A stretch of 64,000 nucleotides of DNA from Megachile rotundata (lineage: Eukaryota; Arthropoda; Insecta; Hymenoptera; Megachilidae): positions 21,939,190-22,003,189 of the forward strand of contig NC_134985.1 of assembly GCF_050947335.1 (NCBI RefSeq). The letters run 5' to 3'. Below the pieces are notes generated by a model. The model was not told the origin of the DNA. It made no database searches and was given only the letters and a program-made list of their open reading frames with translations. Shown here in pieces: positions 1 through 13,519 of the stretch. Both the position numbers and the translations under genes were made by a program. Each line of letters starts with the position of its first letter. The first letter of the stretch is position 1.

Positions 1-552
1 AGAGAAATTTAACATCAAAGTAGATTCGATGGATGAAATTTTTATCTTTCGGTAGAAATGCATTGATCAATGGTAGAAATTATCGTCCGAACGCTCGCTG
101 CAAATTGACGCGGTTTGATCGGCGTTTAATCACGCGGCAACGAACAGGCACTATCGTCTCATTGTCCTGGTTGTCGACGTCGTTACAAGAAGTTCCCAGG
201 GGAGGCTTACTCCTATTAACTCGATTTCGCCTTTGCGGACTGCATGCGACATGCAGATGCGCCACGCGGTGCACCCTGGCGCAGGGGTTGAACCGACGCG
301 AAAATCTTTTCCATTTATATCATTCACCCCTTTTCTCCGGTCGAAAGTGTTTCACGATACTCCACAAATACCGTCTCTCCATTGCTATTCGAAATAGCGT
401 CGGAAATTTTAATTATAACTTGTTTCAAACCTGAATATACGCGGTACAAAATATTATCTCACGAGGGAACGTCCACAGTCCGGTAATTCAAACTTATGGA
501 ACATATGTGGAATACATGCAGGTATAAATTATGCGGCGTTTGTTCGCTGTCG
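1..552. other. Non-coding stretch, nothing recognised
   Basis: No splice-flanked frame, RNA gene or repeat is visible. The open frame at 33-434 on the + strand has random-looking composition and resembles no family I know. Confidence 0.5.
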
Positions 553-966
553 AAGGAGTTAATTTTAAATCATAAACATTCAGTTACTTTTTAATTTTAC
601 AATTTGCAAGACACGATAATTTTGAAATGTTGCTTAATAGGATCTATCAAATGGTAAATGTTCTACAAGTAGCTTTGAGTAATCGGAATATCTTCAGGTT
701 GTAATGGTGATAGGCTATTGAAATATAGACAGGAGTAATATTCATAAAGGGGAGGAAGGAGTTAATTTTAAATCATAAACATTCAGTTACTTTTTAATTT
801 TACAATTTGTAAGATGTAAAATGAAAGTTTTGAAATGTTACTTCTTTTAATAGGATCAAATGGTAAATGTTCTATAAGTAGCTTTGAGTAATCGGAATAT
901 TCGAGGTTGTAATGGTGATACGATATTGAAATATAGACAGGAGTAATATTCATGAAGGGGAGGAAT
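553..966. repeat. Tandem duplication, about 203 bp per copy
   Basis: Two adjacent copies begin with the same AAGGAGTTAATTTTAAATC at 553 and at 756. Both continue through the same blocks (CATAAACATTCAGTTACTTT, AATGGTAAATGTTCTA, AGCTTTGAGTAATCGGAATAT, ATATAGACAGGAGTAATATT) and end in AAGGGGAGGAA. The second copy carries small insertions near 812-850, so it is about 8 bases longer. Divergence is low, which suggests a fairly recent local duplication. No coding frame spans it convincingly. Confidence 0.9.
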
Positions 967-3900
967 GTTTCGTCGTAGTCTCAGGGGCAATATATCGGGA
1001 GCCGTAACCGAGGGGTCCATTGAAAAGCGGTGACCATTAGTGACCGCCCGCGGCATCGAGCGTACCAAAGAAAGCTTGGTCAGCAGTCGACAAAAGTCCC
1101 TAGTAATAAGGTTATGGTACCTGCTTACAGAAAATTTCGAAGCGAATAAAAGCACGAACGTGTGCCCGTAGGACAGGAACAGAGAATAATTATCTAATGT
1201 CAAAGAAATTGTAGAACGCGTTTCCGGTGGAAATCTCGTTTCTTTCGATTCGTCCTTCTCTATTTTCTTTCCGTCGACACGCGGCATACACGAGAAATTC
1301 CCCGAGGACGTAGGCGGCGCACGAGACTCGGCTTTGATCTTTGCTAAAGCATTTTCAAGATCGCGGTTCAACATCTAAAATAAGATATATCTTGACGACG
1401 CTGCCAACGATGCTTCCCCTTAAGGCAACTTCCGCAGTAACGGCCTCGCTGGCCTTCCTAACGTATAAATAGCTCCTATGCTCGTAATTTATAACAACGC
1501 AATGCAGAAACCGCCGTTTTCTTCTTTATTTGTACGCCACTGTGTTCCGTGGTTCGATTTAAAACACAAAAGGTACGCGGCAAGTTGTGCGTGTTGCGGC
1601 CAAACTTTTGTAAGCTTCTCGAAAGTTTCGCCAAAACCGTACCTTCGTATCCGGTAGCCTCGCTTTGAATTTCAAGTAGTTGCTCGGAATGGTTTGTTAA
1701 CCTTCTTTTCGTGTAACCCGGGGCTACAAATTACACTCGGAATGCGATAAAATAAATAGTAACGTTTTAACGCGATTCACGGAATTACGGATTTCTAAAG
1801 AAGAGCGTGTACAACGCTACTGAAATGCTTTGTCTACGAAAACATCGAGAAATACGAACAACAGAAACGGTGGAATTACTTTCTTTCTCTGGAACGTCCT
1901 GTACATGGTTGTACAAGCGACGTCACTGATCAGCGCGCACTTAATCTTGGAAATATCGTTACGGAAATTGGTATCGAGCTTATCGGACCCGATAATTGGA
2001 TGAATACCTACTTCCGGCACCTAGGTATAATCATCGATTGGTCTCATGTTTCTTAGCTGCTCCTAGCTGTTTAACTACTACAAATGTTTTACCTTCGAAC
2101 CACTGTATCACAATACATTGTACGCGAGAAATTTGGGTATTAGTTCTTTCTGCAAATTTTCTGGTTTCGAAGCAACGTAAAATTTCGAGAAGAAAGCTAT
2201 TTCTGTAGGTATCCGACAATTTCGATTATAGTTACAAAGCATATTTGGACCGTAAAAGGTTCAAAGTTACAGGAGATCGTATTTAACGGAGATAGCCGAT
2301 GATCGAACAGACGTTTATTGGCCAGTGAACTGTTCGTTAAAGAAACGCAAAGAGAATAGAGCGAGCGGCGATATAAAATAAAAGGTGCGAGAGGATGATC
2401 TAGAATCCCAAAGGGCCACCTAAATTTAACTCATTGCCGTCTACGATCGAAGGTCATTTAAATCAGGGCTTGAATAGATTAACCGCGACGTGTCCCAGAA
2501 ACATCGCAGCGCTTCTGACCTTCTCCACGTGCACGGCTATCATTTTTCATCGTAATTTTTCTGTTCGCCTCCGTTCCTCGTGTGTTTCGCAAATTTTTTA
2601 CGACGCGTAAATCTCGTTTACGAGTTGTGCGTGTCAAGAGCCATTATAACCGGTTAAAATCCCGTCGTTCAGATTTCTGTGGACGCGGGAACACGAAATG
2701 CTTCTTCTTTACGACAAAAACGAGTGCGATACCGGCACGGAATACGCGAGGAACCCCGCTCGCGTCTCGAGGTTTCGTCGAAATTGATACTGGAAACCGA
2801 ATTGAATGCGCCCCGTATCGAAGGGATTACGTTCATTCATGATTTTCGCGATGAATCGATGCTACGTGCGCCAGGGTTCAAGTGTAGGGAAACGAGAACG
2901 CGCGCGCGCGCGCACGTGTGGATAGGGGTGTCCTAGAATTTTCCCTCGAAATTACCCTGTTCGCCAGCGGACGCCGGTTCTCTTAATTTTCGACGATTCA
3001 ATGGAATCAAACGCGATTCAATTTCTTCGATACCGTCGACGTTAACCTTTCCTCCCCTTTCGTCGGATTCGATCCAATTTATTTTAAACCTTCGTACATC
3101 TTACTACCTTTTAAACTTATAATACAAGTAGTGTTTCATACACTGCTTCCCGTGCATCGGTAAAAGCATCCGATTTTAATTACTCCGTTTTCGATCAAGC
3201 AGAGATTTCATCGAACGAGTTTTGCTGCGCTGGCGAACTCAAAGAACGAAAAGGTATTCCAAACGTGAAGTCGAAATGGGTTAATCCGGAGAATGTAGGA
3301 ATAAAGAGATGGAAAGTCAGAGCCGAAGCTCAAAGTAAACACGGCAATCTGCAGGTGGATTGTTGAAACAAGAGAGTCTTGAAGTAGTTACATTTACTTT
3401 ATTATTCTTCCTCGATTCTGCTTCCAGTTTATCTGCTTGTACTTATTGTGCACACGAGAAGTAAACCTTCCCCGTGTTTCTATTAAACTGCCGTTTCGGA
3501 AAATCAAGAAATTAGAAGCGGCAAGGGGAGACGTATCGTATAAAGCGGTCTCAGTAGAACGAGTCGACGCATAGGTCGCCGCGTCGTGGTTCCCGAAACA
3601 CACGTGCACCGATGATGGCGTTGTTCGCGTGGGTGGAGCCATCTACTGGCTTTAATACGAAATGAGCGGAATGTTTGGCTTTCAATGCCTTTGGTAAACT
3701 AATCGTCGCACGTGATTCTGTGTTATCAGTGTACAGAAGAGTGGCGGTTAGCGGCGGCTCTTTCATATTCCTTCAAACAATTTATCGAACAATTCGTTCC
3801 TTTTTGAACTTTCAAAATTTTAGTTCCAGAATCTTAACAGTTTTAATGATTTCACACCGTGAATATAATTTATGGGAAATATTTAAAAACAAGGGTGGTA

Positions 3901-4939
3901 CTAGTTAATGTCAACAGTGATACAAAATAAATCGATGTACCTGTTGTTTTTTTATCATTTCCTCGACGAAAGTGCTTTTTTAATTCATTTAGTTTATCGA
4001 CGACACCGGTTATTTTTATCCGCGTGTCGTAACATCAGCAGTGTACATATTTGTTGGCACGTAACAAATGGGAAACACTTTTTCTTTAACCGCGCGAAAC
4101 GCGAATAAAAGTCGCTGGTACACAGTGGATTCAAACGTCACGCTTTTCTTTTCAGCCCGAATAACCGAGTAAGAAGATAATACACATCTGGTTCTCGCTT
4201 CTTGTGGTTTGTTAAAATCGACGTTCTTCAGGTTAATGATCAGAAAAGTTTTACTTTCAAAAATATTTTTTGATTGGTAGAAATCGACGAGTCAATCCTT
4301 AAAAAGTCGCCTGGCAATTTTCAAATGAAAAAGAATTGGAGATGCTGGAGTTCGTTGTGCAAACAAGAGTTGCAGTCACTCGATAAGGTTTACGTTTCGT
4401 GGCTTTTAATTGGCAGCATCTGCACTTGCATATGTGTTTCTCTTGAAATTAAATTGCGAGCGGCAACATGTTGAGAAAAGGCTAATTACTTTCAATTCCA
4501 GAATTTCTCGGTAATTTTAGATAGCAATTATCTATTAATTAGATCAGCTGCAAGCAAGAATCGAACGAGCGATCGTTCCATTTTTAATCTCATCGATGAA
4601 TCAATTGTTTTCAACCTCAAATCGATGCCCGTTAACGAGCGCTTAATTTGCCTGTGGACCGCTTTAACACAATCCTCGAATTTCTTCGCGCAAACGCTTA
4701 ACCCGTTTGCATCTAACGGCCAAATATTCTCTTAATTTCACTTTGGATATTCGATTTGAAACCGGCACATTTATATTTAAATTTCTTGATTGCCAATTAA
4801 ATTTACAACCTTCGCATCTTTTCTGACAAGATTACCAAAAGTCAATTTTCAAATAACGCGAATAGCGTTGCAATCGGCGTTTCGTAATTCGATCGCCTGT
4901 ACTTCAGTGGCAATTTAACGAACGGTGATAGCAGTGATT
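967..4939. other. Non-coding stretch with a (CG)n microsatellite
   Basis: Unique AT-rich sequence without a convincing exon. The only simple feature is an alternating CG run at about 2898-2914. Open frames here (for example 856-1374 on the minus strand) lack splice context, domain-like composition and a good start. Confidence 0.5.
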
Positions 4940-5902
4940 ATGCATGGAGGCGAAACGCGTAGTGATACAATACGTGTTAATACAATAGGGGGCAATATGA
5001 CGTGTGGAGATCCGGTACGTAGGAATTCTATGCTGGGAAATTTAGTACGCTGAGTTTTAATGCGTAGGAACCCTATGTATAGGAAGTTGGCGTGCAGAAA
5101 TTCAATGCGTGGAATTTTAATGCGTAGGAATTCAGTGCGTGAAGATGCAACGCGTAGGAATTCAACGCGTAGAAATTGGCACGTAGGAATTCTACACGTA
5201 GAAATTCAATGCGTAGGAATTCAGCGCTTGGAAATTCTCAGCGCGTACGAATTGAACGCGTGGAATTCCAAGGCGTAGGAATTGATCGCGTGGAATTCCA
5301 AGGCGTAGGAATTGAGCGCGTGAAATTCCAAAGCGTAGGAATTCAACGCGTGGAGTTTCAACGCGTGGAGTTTCAACGCGTCGGAATTCAGCGCGTGGAA
5401 ATTCAGCGCGTGGAATTCCAAGGCATAGGAATTCAACGCGTGGAGTTTCAACGCGTCGGAATTCAGCGCGTGGAAATTCAGCGCGTGGAATTCCAAGGCA
5501 TAGGAATTCAACACGTGGAGTTCCAACGCGTCGGCATTCAGCGCGTAGGAATTTAACGCGTGGAATTCCAAGGCGTAGGAATTCAACACGTGGAGTTCCA
5601 ACGCGTCGGAATTCAGCGCGTGGAATTCCAAGGCATAGGAATTTAGCGCGTGGAATTCCAAGGCATAGGAATTCAACACGTGGAGTTCCAACGCGTCGGC
5701 ATTCAGCGCGTAGGAATTTAACGCGTGGAATTCCAAGGCGTAGGAATTCAACGCGTGGAGTTCCAACTTATCGGCATTCAGCGCGCGAAGACCCAGCGCG
5801 TAGAAACCCCACACGTGAGTGTTCGAGCGCGTACAAATTCCACCCATACAAATTCAGCGCGTATAATGCATGATCCCATGATCCCACGCGTGCACATCTA
5901 AA
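4940..5902. repeat. Minisatellite array 1, 15-bp unit near AACGCGTGGAATTCC
   Basis: The block is built from a 15-bp monomer of the form AACGCGTRGGAATTC. The marker AATTCCAAGGC recurs at 5264, 5294, 5414, 5489, 5564, 5624, 5654 and 5729. The intervals are 30, 120, 75, 75, 60, 30 and 75, all multiples of 15. A 75-bp (five-monomer) higher-order form appears in the second half. The edges (4940-5060 and 5790-5902) are more degenerate. Because 15 bp equals five codons, long frames with pentapeptide periodicity arise on both strands, including a 208-codon minus frame at 5221-5847. I treat those as by-products, not genes. Confidence 0.92.
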
Positions 5903-7915
5903 GCTCAGTTCCAAATACCCTTTCCCATCACAGAGTTAAGAAGCCAAAGAATTGATATCGTTAAGGAACCACCAAGAATTCGGGACAGAACCAAAATTGA
6001 AAAGGAATCTATCGTCGTATGGGCGGATTTTCGATAAGGTTCGATCATAAGCACCGGAAGTTTGAGGCTGTCGAAGAGTAACCTCGATTCATGGAAGAAA
6101 GAAAGAAGGTCGTCGCAGAAAGTTCGCAAACTTTTCATCTCGGACGTTCAGAAAGGACGGGACAGAAATAGCCTCGTCTTTTAAGGTCGCGATGAACGAC
6201 CTCACCAGCTTAAATTACCTTGGCCGGAAGTTTCCAAGAGAAGCGGCGAGAGATCATCGATCTTCTCTGTGAGGAAGAGAACGCGCCAGGCATTATCGTT
6301 CGAGCGGAACGTTCGAGAGGAACGTTCGAGAGAGCAACCACGCAATTTCAGAGACGAGAGAGACGAGAGAATGTCTGCCGACGTCGTACGGCCTCATATG
6401 AGATGATAATAATTCATTCGGATCCGTTTTTCGATGCCGGTGTCTGGCCTCGTTCAGGATATTAACACGTTCGCCGTTATAGGGGTCACCGGTGACTGCC
6501 GCTTTAAATTTAATACGATTGAATAGTTCAGCGATGGGGATGCCAGCTCTCGGGATTACTATTATCAATTAATTATCAGAATGTCCTATTATAACATAAA
6601 TGATTCCTTTTAAAATACTATTTTCATATTTGCGTCTCTTAGGAGCGCCTCTTAACCTGTCTCTGAACCAGATTCGCTAACTATACGATATCAAAACGTA
6701 GTTGTTCAAAATTAAACGGGGTTTCCCACACGGAAAATTATTTTCAATTAAGCGATGCGTTTAGGGATTAGACCCCGAGGTGAGATTACGGGAAGCGTAA
6801 GAGCTGCGAGCTCGACGAAGATTTACTAGATGTTTATCGTCTCGTGAGCACCGGAGGAATTCCTAATCCCCTGACTCTCGTCGAAAATTATTGAATTTTC
6901 TAGCGCTATTTCGAAGTTGGTTATCCCGCTTGAAAAATTCAGTAGTCAATCGGCAATTTATCTTAAAGCCGGTGGATTAATGGTAAGCGTTGGCCAATCG
7001 TCTCTCTCGTCTTGTGTGTCAAAGGCTAACTAAATATAGTCCGCGGATTCGAAATCGTTCGACGTTGAAGCTTTTACCGCCGCGTCTGACCGTGTAAAAT
7101 TTATATTTATCCGTTATCGTTACACGACTCGCTCGTTTCTATCGTATTTTACTCCGACTTCTGAATCGGTCAATCAATTAAAGGGTCACGAGACGTATTT
7201 TCCTAAAACAGTGGCCGGGTAAACACGAATATGTAAATTATCCAACGGAGACTAACGAAACAAGCTTTACAACCGTGAGTTATATTAAGAAAGAAAAATT
7301 ATCTGCTACTTTGTTACAGCGGAAAAATTATTAAATGTTGTACAGCAAATATTAAGGATGTACATAATTCTTTGTCAACAGTTCAGATTACTATCGGCTC
7401 GATTAAAAATATAACGAAGAGCTGTTGTTTCGAATAGGCAGGGGTTCTCAATGAAAACCGCAGTCGTATAAAATCGATAAGAGAGATCGGTCTTATCAAC
7501 GAACGACCTCACGGTTGAACTCGTTCCGGAGTGTTTCCGACAGATGGCGGGTCTAAGTGGCGTAGATGCACACCGGGTGCACGTGCATCTCTTCCTCCCT
7601 CTTTCGTTCCGCAGCACCCCTCCGTTGCTTCTCGATCCACCGACGAATCCCACCAACGACGTCCCACCAGTGACGTCAAGACGCATTGCGACATATCCCT
7701 CTGCCCCGCTTTCTGCCCTCTTCCGTGCACTCGTCTCGCACTCGCGTGTATCCTCAATAAACAGTCGCCATTCTTCTTTCCCCTCTTCTTCGCTGCTCGA
7801 GTTCCCCCATGTCCAATTCGCGATACAACTTCAATTTTTATTCGAACTCGATTTCGGAACTCTTTCTCGAAATTTAGAAAAATTTATTACAGTCTAGGAA
7901 ATGGTTTTTGGAAAT
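5903..7915. other. Non-coding stretch
   Basis: Mostly unique sequence. There is a small direct repeat of GAACGTTCGAGAG at 6307-6319 and 6320-6332. A somewhat more GC-rich patch lies at 7500-7760, where several overlapping frames on both strands look like compositional artefacts. No donor/acceptor pair or start exon could be supported. Confidence 0.45.
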
Positions 7916-8560
7916 AATAAGAATTGTATCGTCACGCGTTAAATTGCCACCCGCTATATTTCCACGCGTTGCATTTCCTTTCGCTGCAGCTCTACGCGTT
8001 TTGTTTCCATGTGTAGGCCTACGTTGCATTTGTCGAGTATGTTGGTTCTCCACGCGTTGTAACACTCATATGTTAGATAATTACGCGTTGGAATTCTACA
8101 TGTTGCATAGCTACACGTTAGATCCCTACGCGTCGTATTGCCATGTGTGGGATATTCACGCCCCATATTACCACGCGATAGATCTCTATTCTCCGTATTG
8201 TTACGCGTGAGATGTTCACGCGTGTATCGCCACATATTGGATCTTTACACATGATATCGCTACGCGCTATAGCGTAGACCATATATGTTCTCCACGCATT
8301 GCGCGTTAGATCCCTACTAGTACCCTGACGCCCTGAATTATCACGTTTCGGATTTCCATACATTGTTCCGCCAGCATCGTACTTTAACGCGTTGAATTAT
8401 CATGCATTGGATCTTTACGCTTTAGATTTCCACGCGTTAGACGACCATGCATCGTCATAGATTACGTCTCCGCGTTCGATATCCATCCGTTATATCGTCA
8501 CCCTTTGTATCGCCATGCGTTCGATCTCCACGTGTCGTTACAACACGTGTTAACCCGAAG
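7916..8560. repeat. Minisatellite array 2, same 15-bp family, inverted and diverged
   Basis: The motif appears here as its reverse complement (TTCCACGCGTTGCAT, CTCTACGCGTTTTGT and similar), again in 15-bp steps. So the AACGCGTGGAA monomer lies on the minus strand, opposite to array 1 and to the array at 45 kb. Monomers are more diverged (CATGTGT, CACATAT and TACACGT variants), which suggests an older block. No higher-order period is obvious by eye. Confidence 0.85.
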
Positions 8561-11500
8561 GTGCGATAACCTTTGATAGAAGGTGCACAGTTAACTTTGC
8601 AAAAAGTGTATCTTATAGAAATAAACAAATTTGGTCAGGTGCGCGCAATGACGTTAACCGCATGCAGTCGTTGCACGATCGATCACGCAGCCCGCAGTGC
8701 GAAAACCAGCTTGCGGCTTGAAACTTTTCGTTCCTTTGAAAAACGTCCTCGTCCCTCGGAAAATACCGACCACGCTTTTGGGGATTTGTTCGTTCGCTCG
8801 ATTCGTCCAACGTACATTTGTAATCTAGTAACGCTTCTACCGGACATTCGAAAAAACTGTTAACATTCGTGTTTGTCCGAATCAACTCGGCGGAAGCATT
8901 ACGCGGGCAGATGCTCGGGCAGAGGTTGTAATGCGAGCGTATCGTTATTGTTCTCTCATTGGACCAGCCTCCCCACCATGTAGACGTAGACTCGAAGGGC
9001 GTGGTTTATCGTTCGCGAGAGGCAGGTGTTTGCAATTTAAAATTATCGCACGAGGTGCACCGAGTTGGGCATACCTAATTTAATCCTGCGACAGAATCCA
9101 GAACCTATCTCACTGATAATGCTCTTCGGATTGTTCACTCGTGTTTCAAATTCGATTTACAACCGGTTACAAATTTGATAGATCGTATTTTGCAAATTTG
9201 ACGTATTATGGATAGCACCGTACCACTGCAGATTCAGCGTCTGTCTACAGATTCGGTTTTCAGATTCTTGTGATACAAGGGTGACCTTTGAGATTCTCGG
9301 ATTCTCTTGAACGAGATAATTTTTTCAAACTCTTATCAAACACCGCATTTCACAATTACTCTTATAGCGACCGACATTTCCTTGAATTCCCTGGACTTGT
9401 CCAGATTCTGCTTTGATTAAATCCTCGAACCACTCGTACCGTTCGCTTCTAGACGTTTAATTAATTGAAACATGAGAGAGAACTCGATCGAACGTGTCGT
9501 GATCGTCGCGAATCTCCAAGTAGATTCGCTTACTTGTCCTTGTCGCGATAAAATACAGGCTGAACCTCGACAAGTAATTACTCCGCAACGGTGGCTATTA
9601 TCTTCCGCGTGTCTACGGTTTTATCGTCTTTTTTACTACCATTTTATTCGTCGGTCTAATGCTTGTTCGAGCACCTTTCACCCCTCCTTTACAACCGACC
9701 ATTTTTCAACTGGACAGGTTTTCTCGCTTAGCGGTTCCAAAGAACCGATTCAACCAAACGGTCAATCGCTAAAAGCGTTAAGGTTTTCAGTCGTTTAACG
9801 TGTTATTGACGGAGAGCGGAAGAATGGTGTGCACTTAAGCGAAAATCGCTCCCGCAACATCTTATCGCAAACATATGATTCGCAAAAACACGGCGTAATT
9901 TGCCGCAATGTTCAAACATTCGTATCTCAATTATTTTATTCTTCAACCTCGGGGAATATTAGCGCAAGAATATTTATTCGATTGATCCTCCATCCCCTCG
10001 AACGGTAACCACGGTATGGTTGCTCGTGGTGCTCGGTGTTCAGGAAGCGGATGACGACGCGTCCTCGTGTCAAGGAATGGGATTGCTTTGGAATTTCGGC
10101 ATGCTGGGAATGCATAGAATGGAACGTGCACCAGACTCGGCTTGACCCGCTGGCGTGTCTCTGCTACCGAGCTAATTACACTTCCGCCATTAACGATTAT
10201 CATGTCGAGAATCAGCGGCACCATCTCCTTATCCACGCTGTTCGAACGGTCTTAATTTTCAAAAGTTTGCGTGTACAGGCAGAATTTTCTTCCCGCTGAA
10301 ACGTATTCGGCACGCGGAGGGTGTTGACCACCGCGTGTTATTTCCTTAACCGCAAACCGCGACAGAACGCTGCTTCTAAATTAGCCATAAGGTGGAATGG
10401 TGTATTTGCCTACGTTTAATCACGAGCAGGCCGCTTTGTGATTACGGGTTATTTTAATGCCCTGGCTCGTTGCATGGAAGGTTTTTAAATTAAAATGGGA
10501 ACGCGTTCGCCGATTTATGAATGTAATCAATCTTACTGTTCAAAGAATTCTTAGCAACTTTTATAAAACATACTGTTGGCAATAAATAGAATATTGTTGG
10601 ATAATGTTATTGACAGTACATAAAGAACTCACTCGGCCAAGTATTTCAGGTTCCATATAAATGCAAACCTAAAAGTACCATAATGTTAGCAGCAAGTAGA
10701 ATATTACAGAATAGTTATAAGGAGTTGTTGTTTGGATAAGTATTCGAGGTAACGGTAATGGTAGTATGAATTACATTATAGAGAAATTCACTCGAGTACA
10801 GGCGAAACAGAAAGCTCTAATTCGAGTCATTCACGGTCGACCCTTATGAATCGCGAAACCTTGAAACCCGTCCGAATCGCGTCCGTTTATCAATGGCGTC
10901 CGTGGCCACGCGGGTCTATCCTATTTACCACGGGAAATGTGATTCCTGGCGTTTCGCCCGTTTCCATCCTTTCCACCGTTCCCAGGCAAAGCGTCACCTT
11001 CGTTTCCAAAATATACTCACTCCGCCCACGTTATGTCACATACTCGAAATATTTCAGGAGCGTATCGTTATCAACGCGACACCCTTTGTCGTTTCAGCGT
11101 TCCTCCTTTCAAAGCCTTCTCCTTTAATATTCACCGATCTTAATTTCTATCCTTTAACGCTGGTAAAATTTTACCGTAACTTGTATATTTTTATCTTTAA
11201 TTGTGATAAGATTTTCGAATGCTTCGAGTCTACTAACAAATTGTTTGGCGCAGCGTCAATGAATTACAAAATGTTTAGAGTTAGCTGAATATAACGTTGA
11301 AGAACTTCATTGACGAAGTTTCAGCGTTTATTGAAGAAGTTTCGTGTTAGTCGAACGTTACGCTTCGCGGGAGGCGAAATTTATAGATTGTCGTCGACGA
11401 CCTCCGTTAGATACCAGGGATGCTAAACTTCGATGCTCCCCGAGCGGAAGATTAGCAGGGTCCATTAAGATCATTATCTACCCATTAAAATCTTAACCGT

Positions 11501-13440
11501 CTTATAACGTGCACAATTCGTGCCATTCAACGATGTAACTTCGCGTTCCTCGGGATTACCATGAAAACAGATGTACAGATGTCCTTCACGGATCGGTGAA
11601 CTCGCAAAATTAGAACACCGCTAATTTCAACGGCGATCAAATTAAAAAAACTTACCGAAGGTCGATGACTCCAGTTCGTGCGATAAAATTGCGGTAAACG
11701 ATTTCTCTTCTCGATCGATCGGAGAAAATAATTTTCCCGTTTGTTAAGTAAACCCGCAAACGTGCCCTGGAACTCGCATAAATATACATAACTCCGTTTG
11801 GAAATTAATGTTGTATCAAATCGAGTATTCCTTCGCTCGTTTATTAACGCGCAACGGCGAGCACGCTTGGCTTACGTTTTTCATTGATTTGCTTACCAAA
11901 TAACAATCGGTAAACGTCCCTGGGAGAATTGAAACGAGAGAAGTATTATTTTGTGTCGTATTCGGTAAAGAAATTTTGTGTTCAAATTCAGAGCATAATT
12001 CCTGGTAATATTTTTTGGACAAGCTTTTCACGTATTCGGGGCACAAGATATTTTTGAGACCTTGTTGCTCTTCCCCACCTTTATACACAGATTTGCAACC
12101 GAAACGAATACGACCAAAGACTTTCAACCATCGATGATGTTCCCAACGATTTCGTGCTTTCGAGTTCTGGTATTCGCTTTGTCTTATCTCAACGAGTCGG
12201 AAATGTTCCGCGTTTGAACGGTGTTTAAAAGTGTCGTTGACAGCGAATTAAGGACGAGATATAGATAGAATATCGAGAGTGGAGGTGGAGAAGGTAAATG
12301 AGTGAACGATACGCGGTGAATCGGTTATACGCGTTGACGCGGCAATCAAAAATTCGCTTGAAAATTAATAAAAGACCAATAATATCGTCGTTGGTCGTAG
12401 AAGATTTCTAAGTGGAAATTGAATTTCAATTTCTCCAAAAGCGGATATTAAATTCTGACGTGGAATCAGTGAAGTGAAGATATGCGAGCGAAAATTGTAC
12501 TTTTATTTCTGAAAAACCGAGTGCTTTTTGTTCCAAAGGGCCACACACGATGACAAAAACATTGGAACATTGTTCTACGACGAATCTCGCGTTTCGCGTT
12601 TACGTCGTAAATTGTCGGGGAATTTTTCATGAAGTTTTTAGTTTCTTTGTTCGTGAAGCGTCCTCGTAGTATCACGTGTTCCCGGAGGTTTAGTTTCCTC
12701 GTTTTTGCCAGTGCTACTTTCCTCGTAGGGACTGTTACGTTGAAGTTTCAACGCGTACCTTTAAATGATTAATCGCGATGCATGCTGGGATGAGAGGAGC
12801 GTTAGTAAGCATGAGGATGTTACCGCGACATCGACCGAGGTCTTCGGAGCGTAAAAAAGGGTAACAAGACAGATTGTCGCTTTTGAACACCGATCCTGAT
12901 TAAACTTTTGATTAATCGTGCGAACCTTTCGATTTACTAGTTCTAATACTTTGATGTGTCGCTTGGCTTAATCTTTTGAGGTTGCGGTACTAACATTTTG
13001 ACTACTAGCAGCACAGTAGAAACGGTCATGAATAGTCAGACACGCGACAGTGTGGTTAAGAAGTTTGAAGCTTCTACCGTGTGACTAACATTAAGATAAA
13101 TTCAGTAATATTCAGAATGTTATTGGTCGTGTTATTGGATATTTTAATCGTGCACGTGGTTCAAAATGTTGGGACTCAATAACAACCTCTCCATTCTTGG
13201 GAAGCTTCTGCCATCTGACGCAAGCTCTAGGAAGCTGAGGAAGGATGCTTCCGACCTTGTCGACGTCGCTGGTTCAATGTTTGCGCGTATCAAAAAATAA
13301 TTTAAATAAACTTAATACAAATTACTATTGACAACTCTTGTCTCAACAATTGCCTCTTTTTACAATTTACGAAATCATTCACCACTTATATAGAAAATTT
13401 TTGTATAAACATTTTTGGATATTTTTTACGTGAGCACTCC

Positions 13441-13457
13441 TGAGCAATCGTTGCTCA
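13441..13457. repeat. Perfect 7-bp hairpin
   Basis: TGAGCAA-TCG-TTGCTCA, a perfect inverted repeat with a 3-base loop, 33 bases before a second hairpin. Confidence 0.7.
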
Positions 13458-13490
13458 TCGACGATCAATGATGAAGTTTTAAAAAACACA

Positions 13491-13519
13491 CTAACAATAA
13501 ACTTTCGTCTTATTGTTAG
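13491..13519. repeat. Perfect 10-bp hairpin
   Basis: CTAACAATAA, a 9-base loop, then TTATTGTTAG. The arms are perfectly complementary. No U-run follows in a way that suggests an RNA gene, and the stem is too short for a microRNA precursor. Confidence 0.7.

Noticed and set aside
4940..5902. CRISPR-like array
   Set aside because: Direct 15-bp tandem repeats without spacers in a eukaryotic context. It is a minisatellite.
11816..12127. 103-codon minus-strand frame with fairly protein-like composition
   Set aside because: I recognise no family and see no convincing acceptor or donor. Kept out for lack of support.
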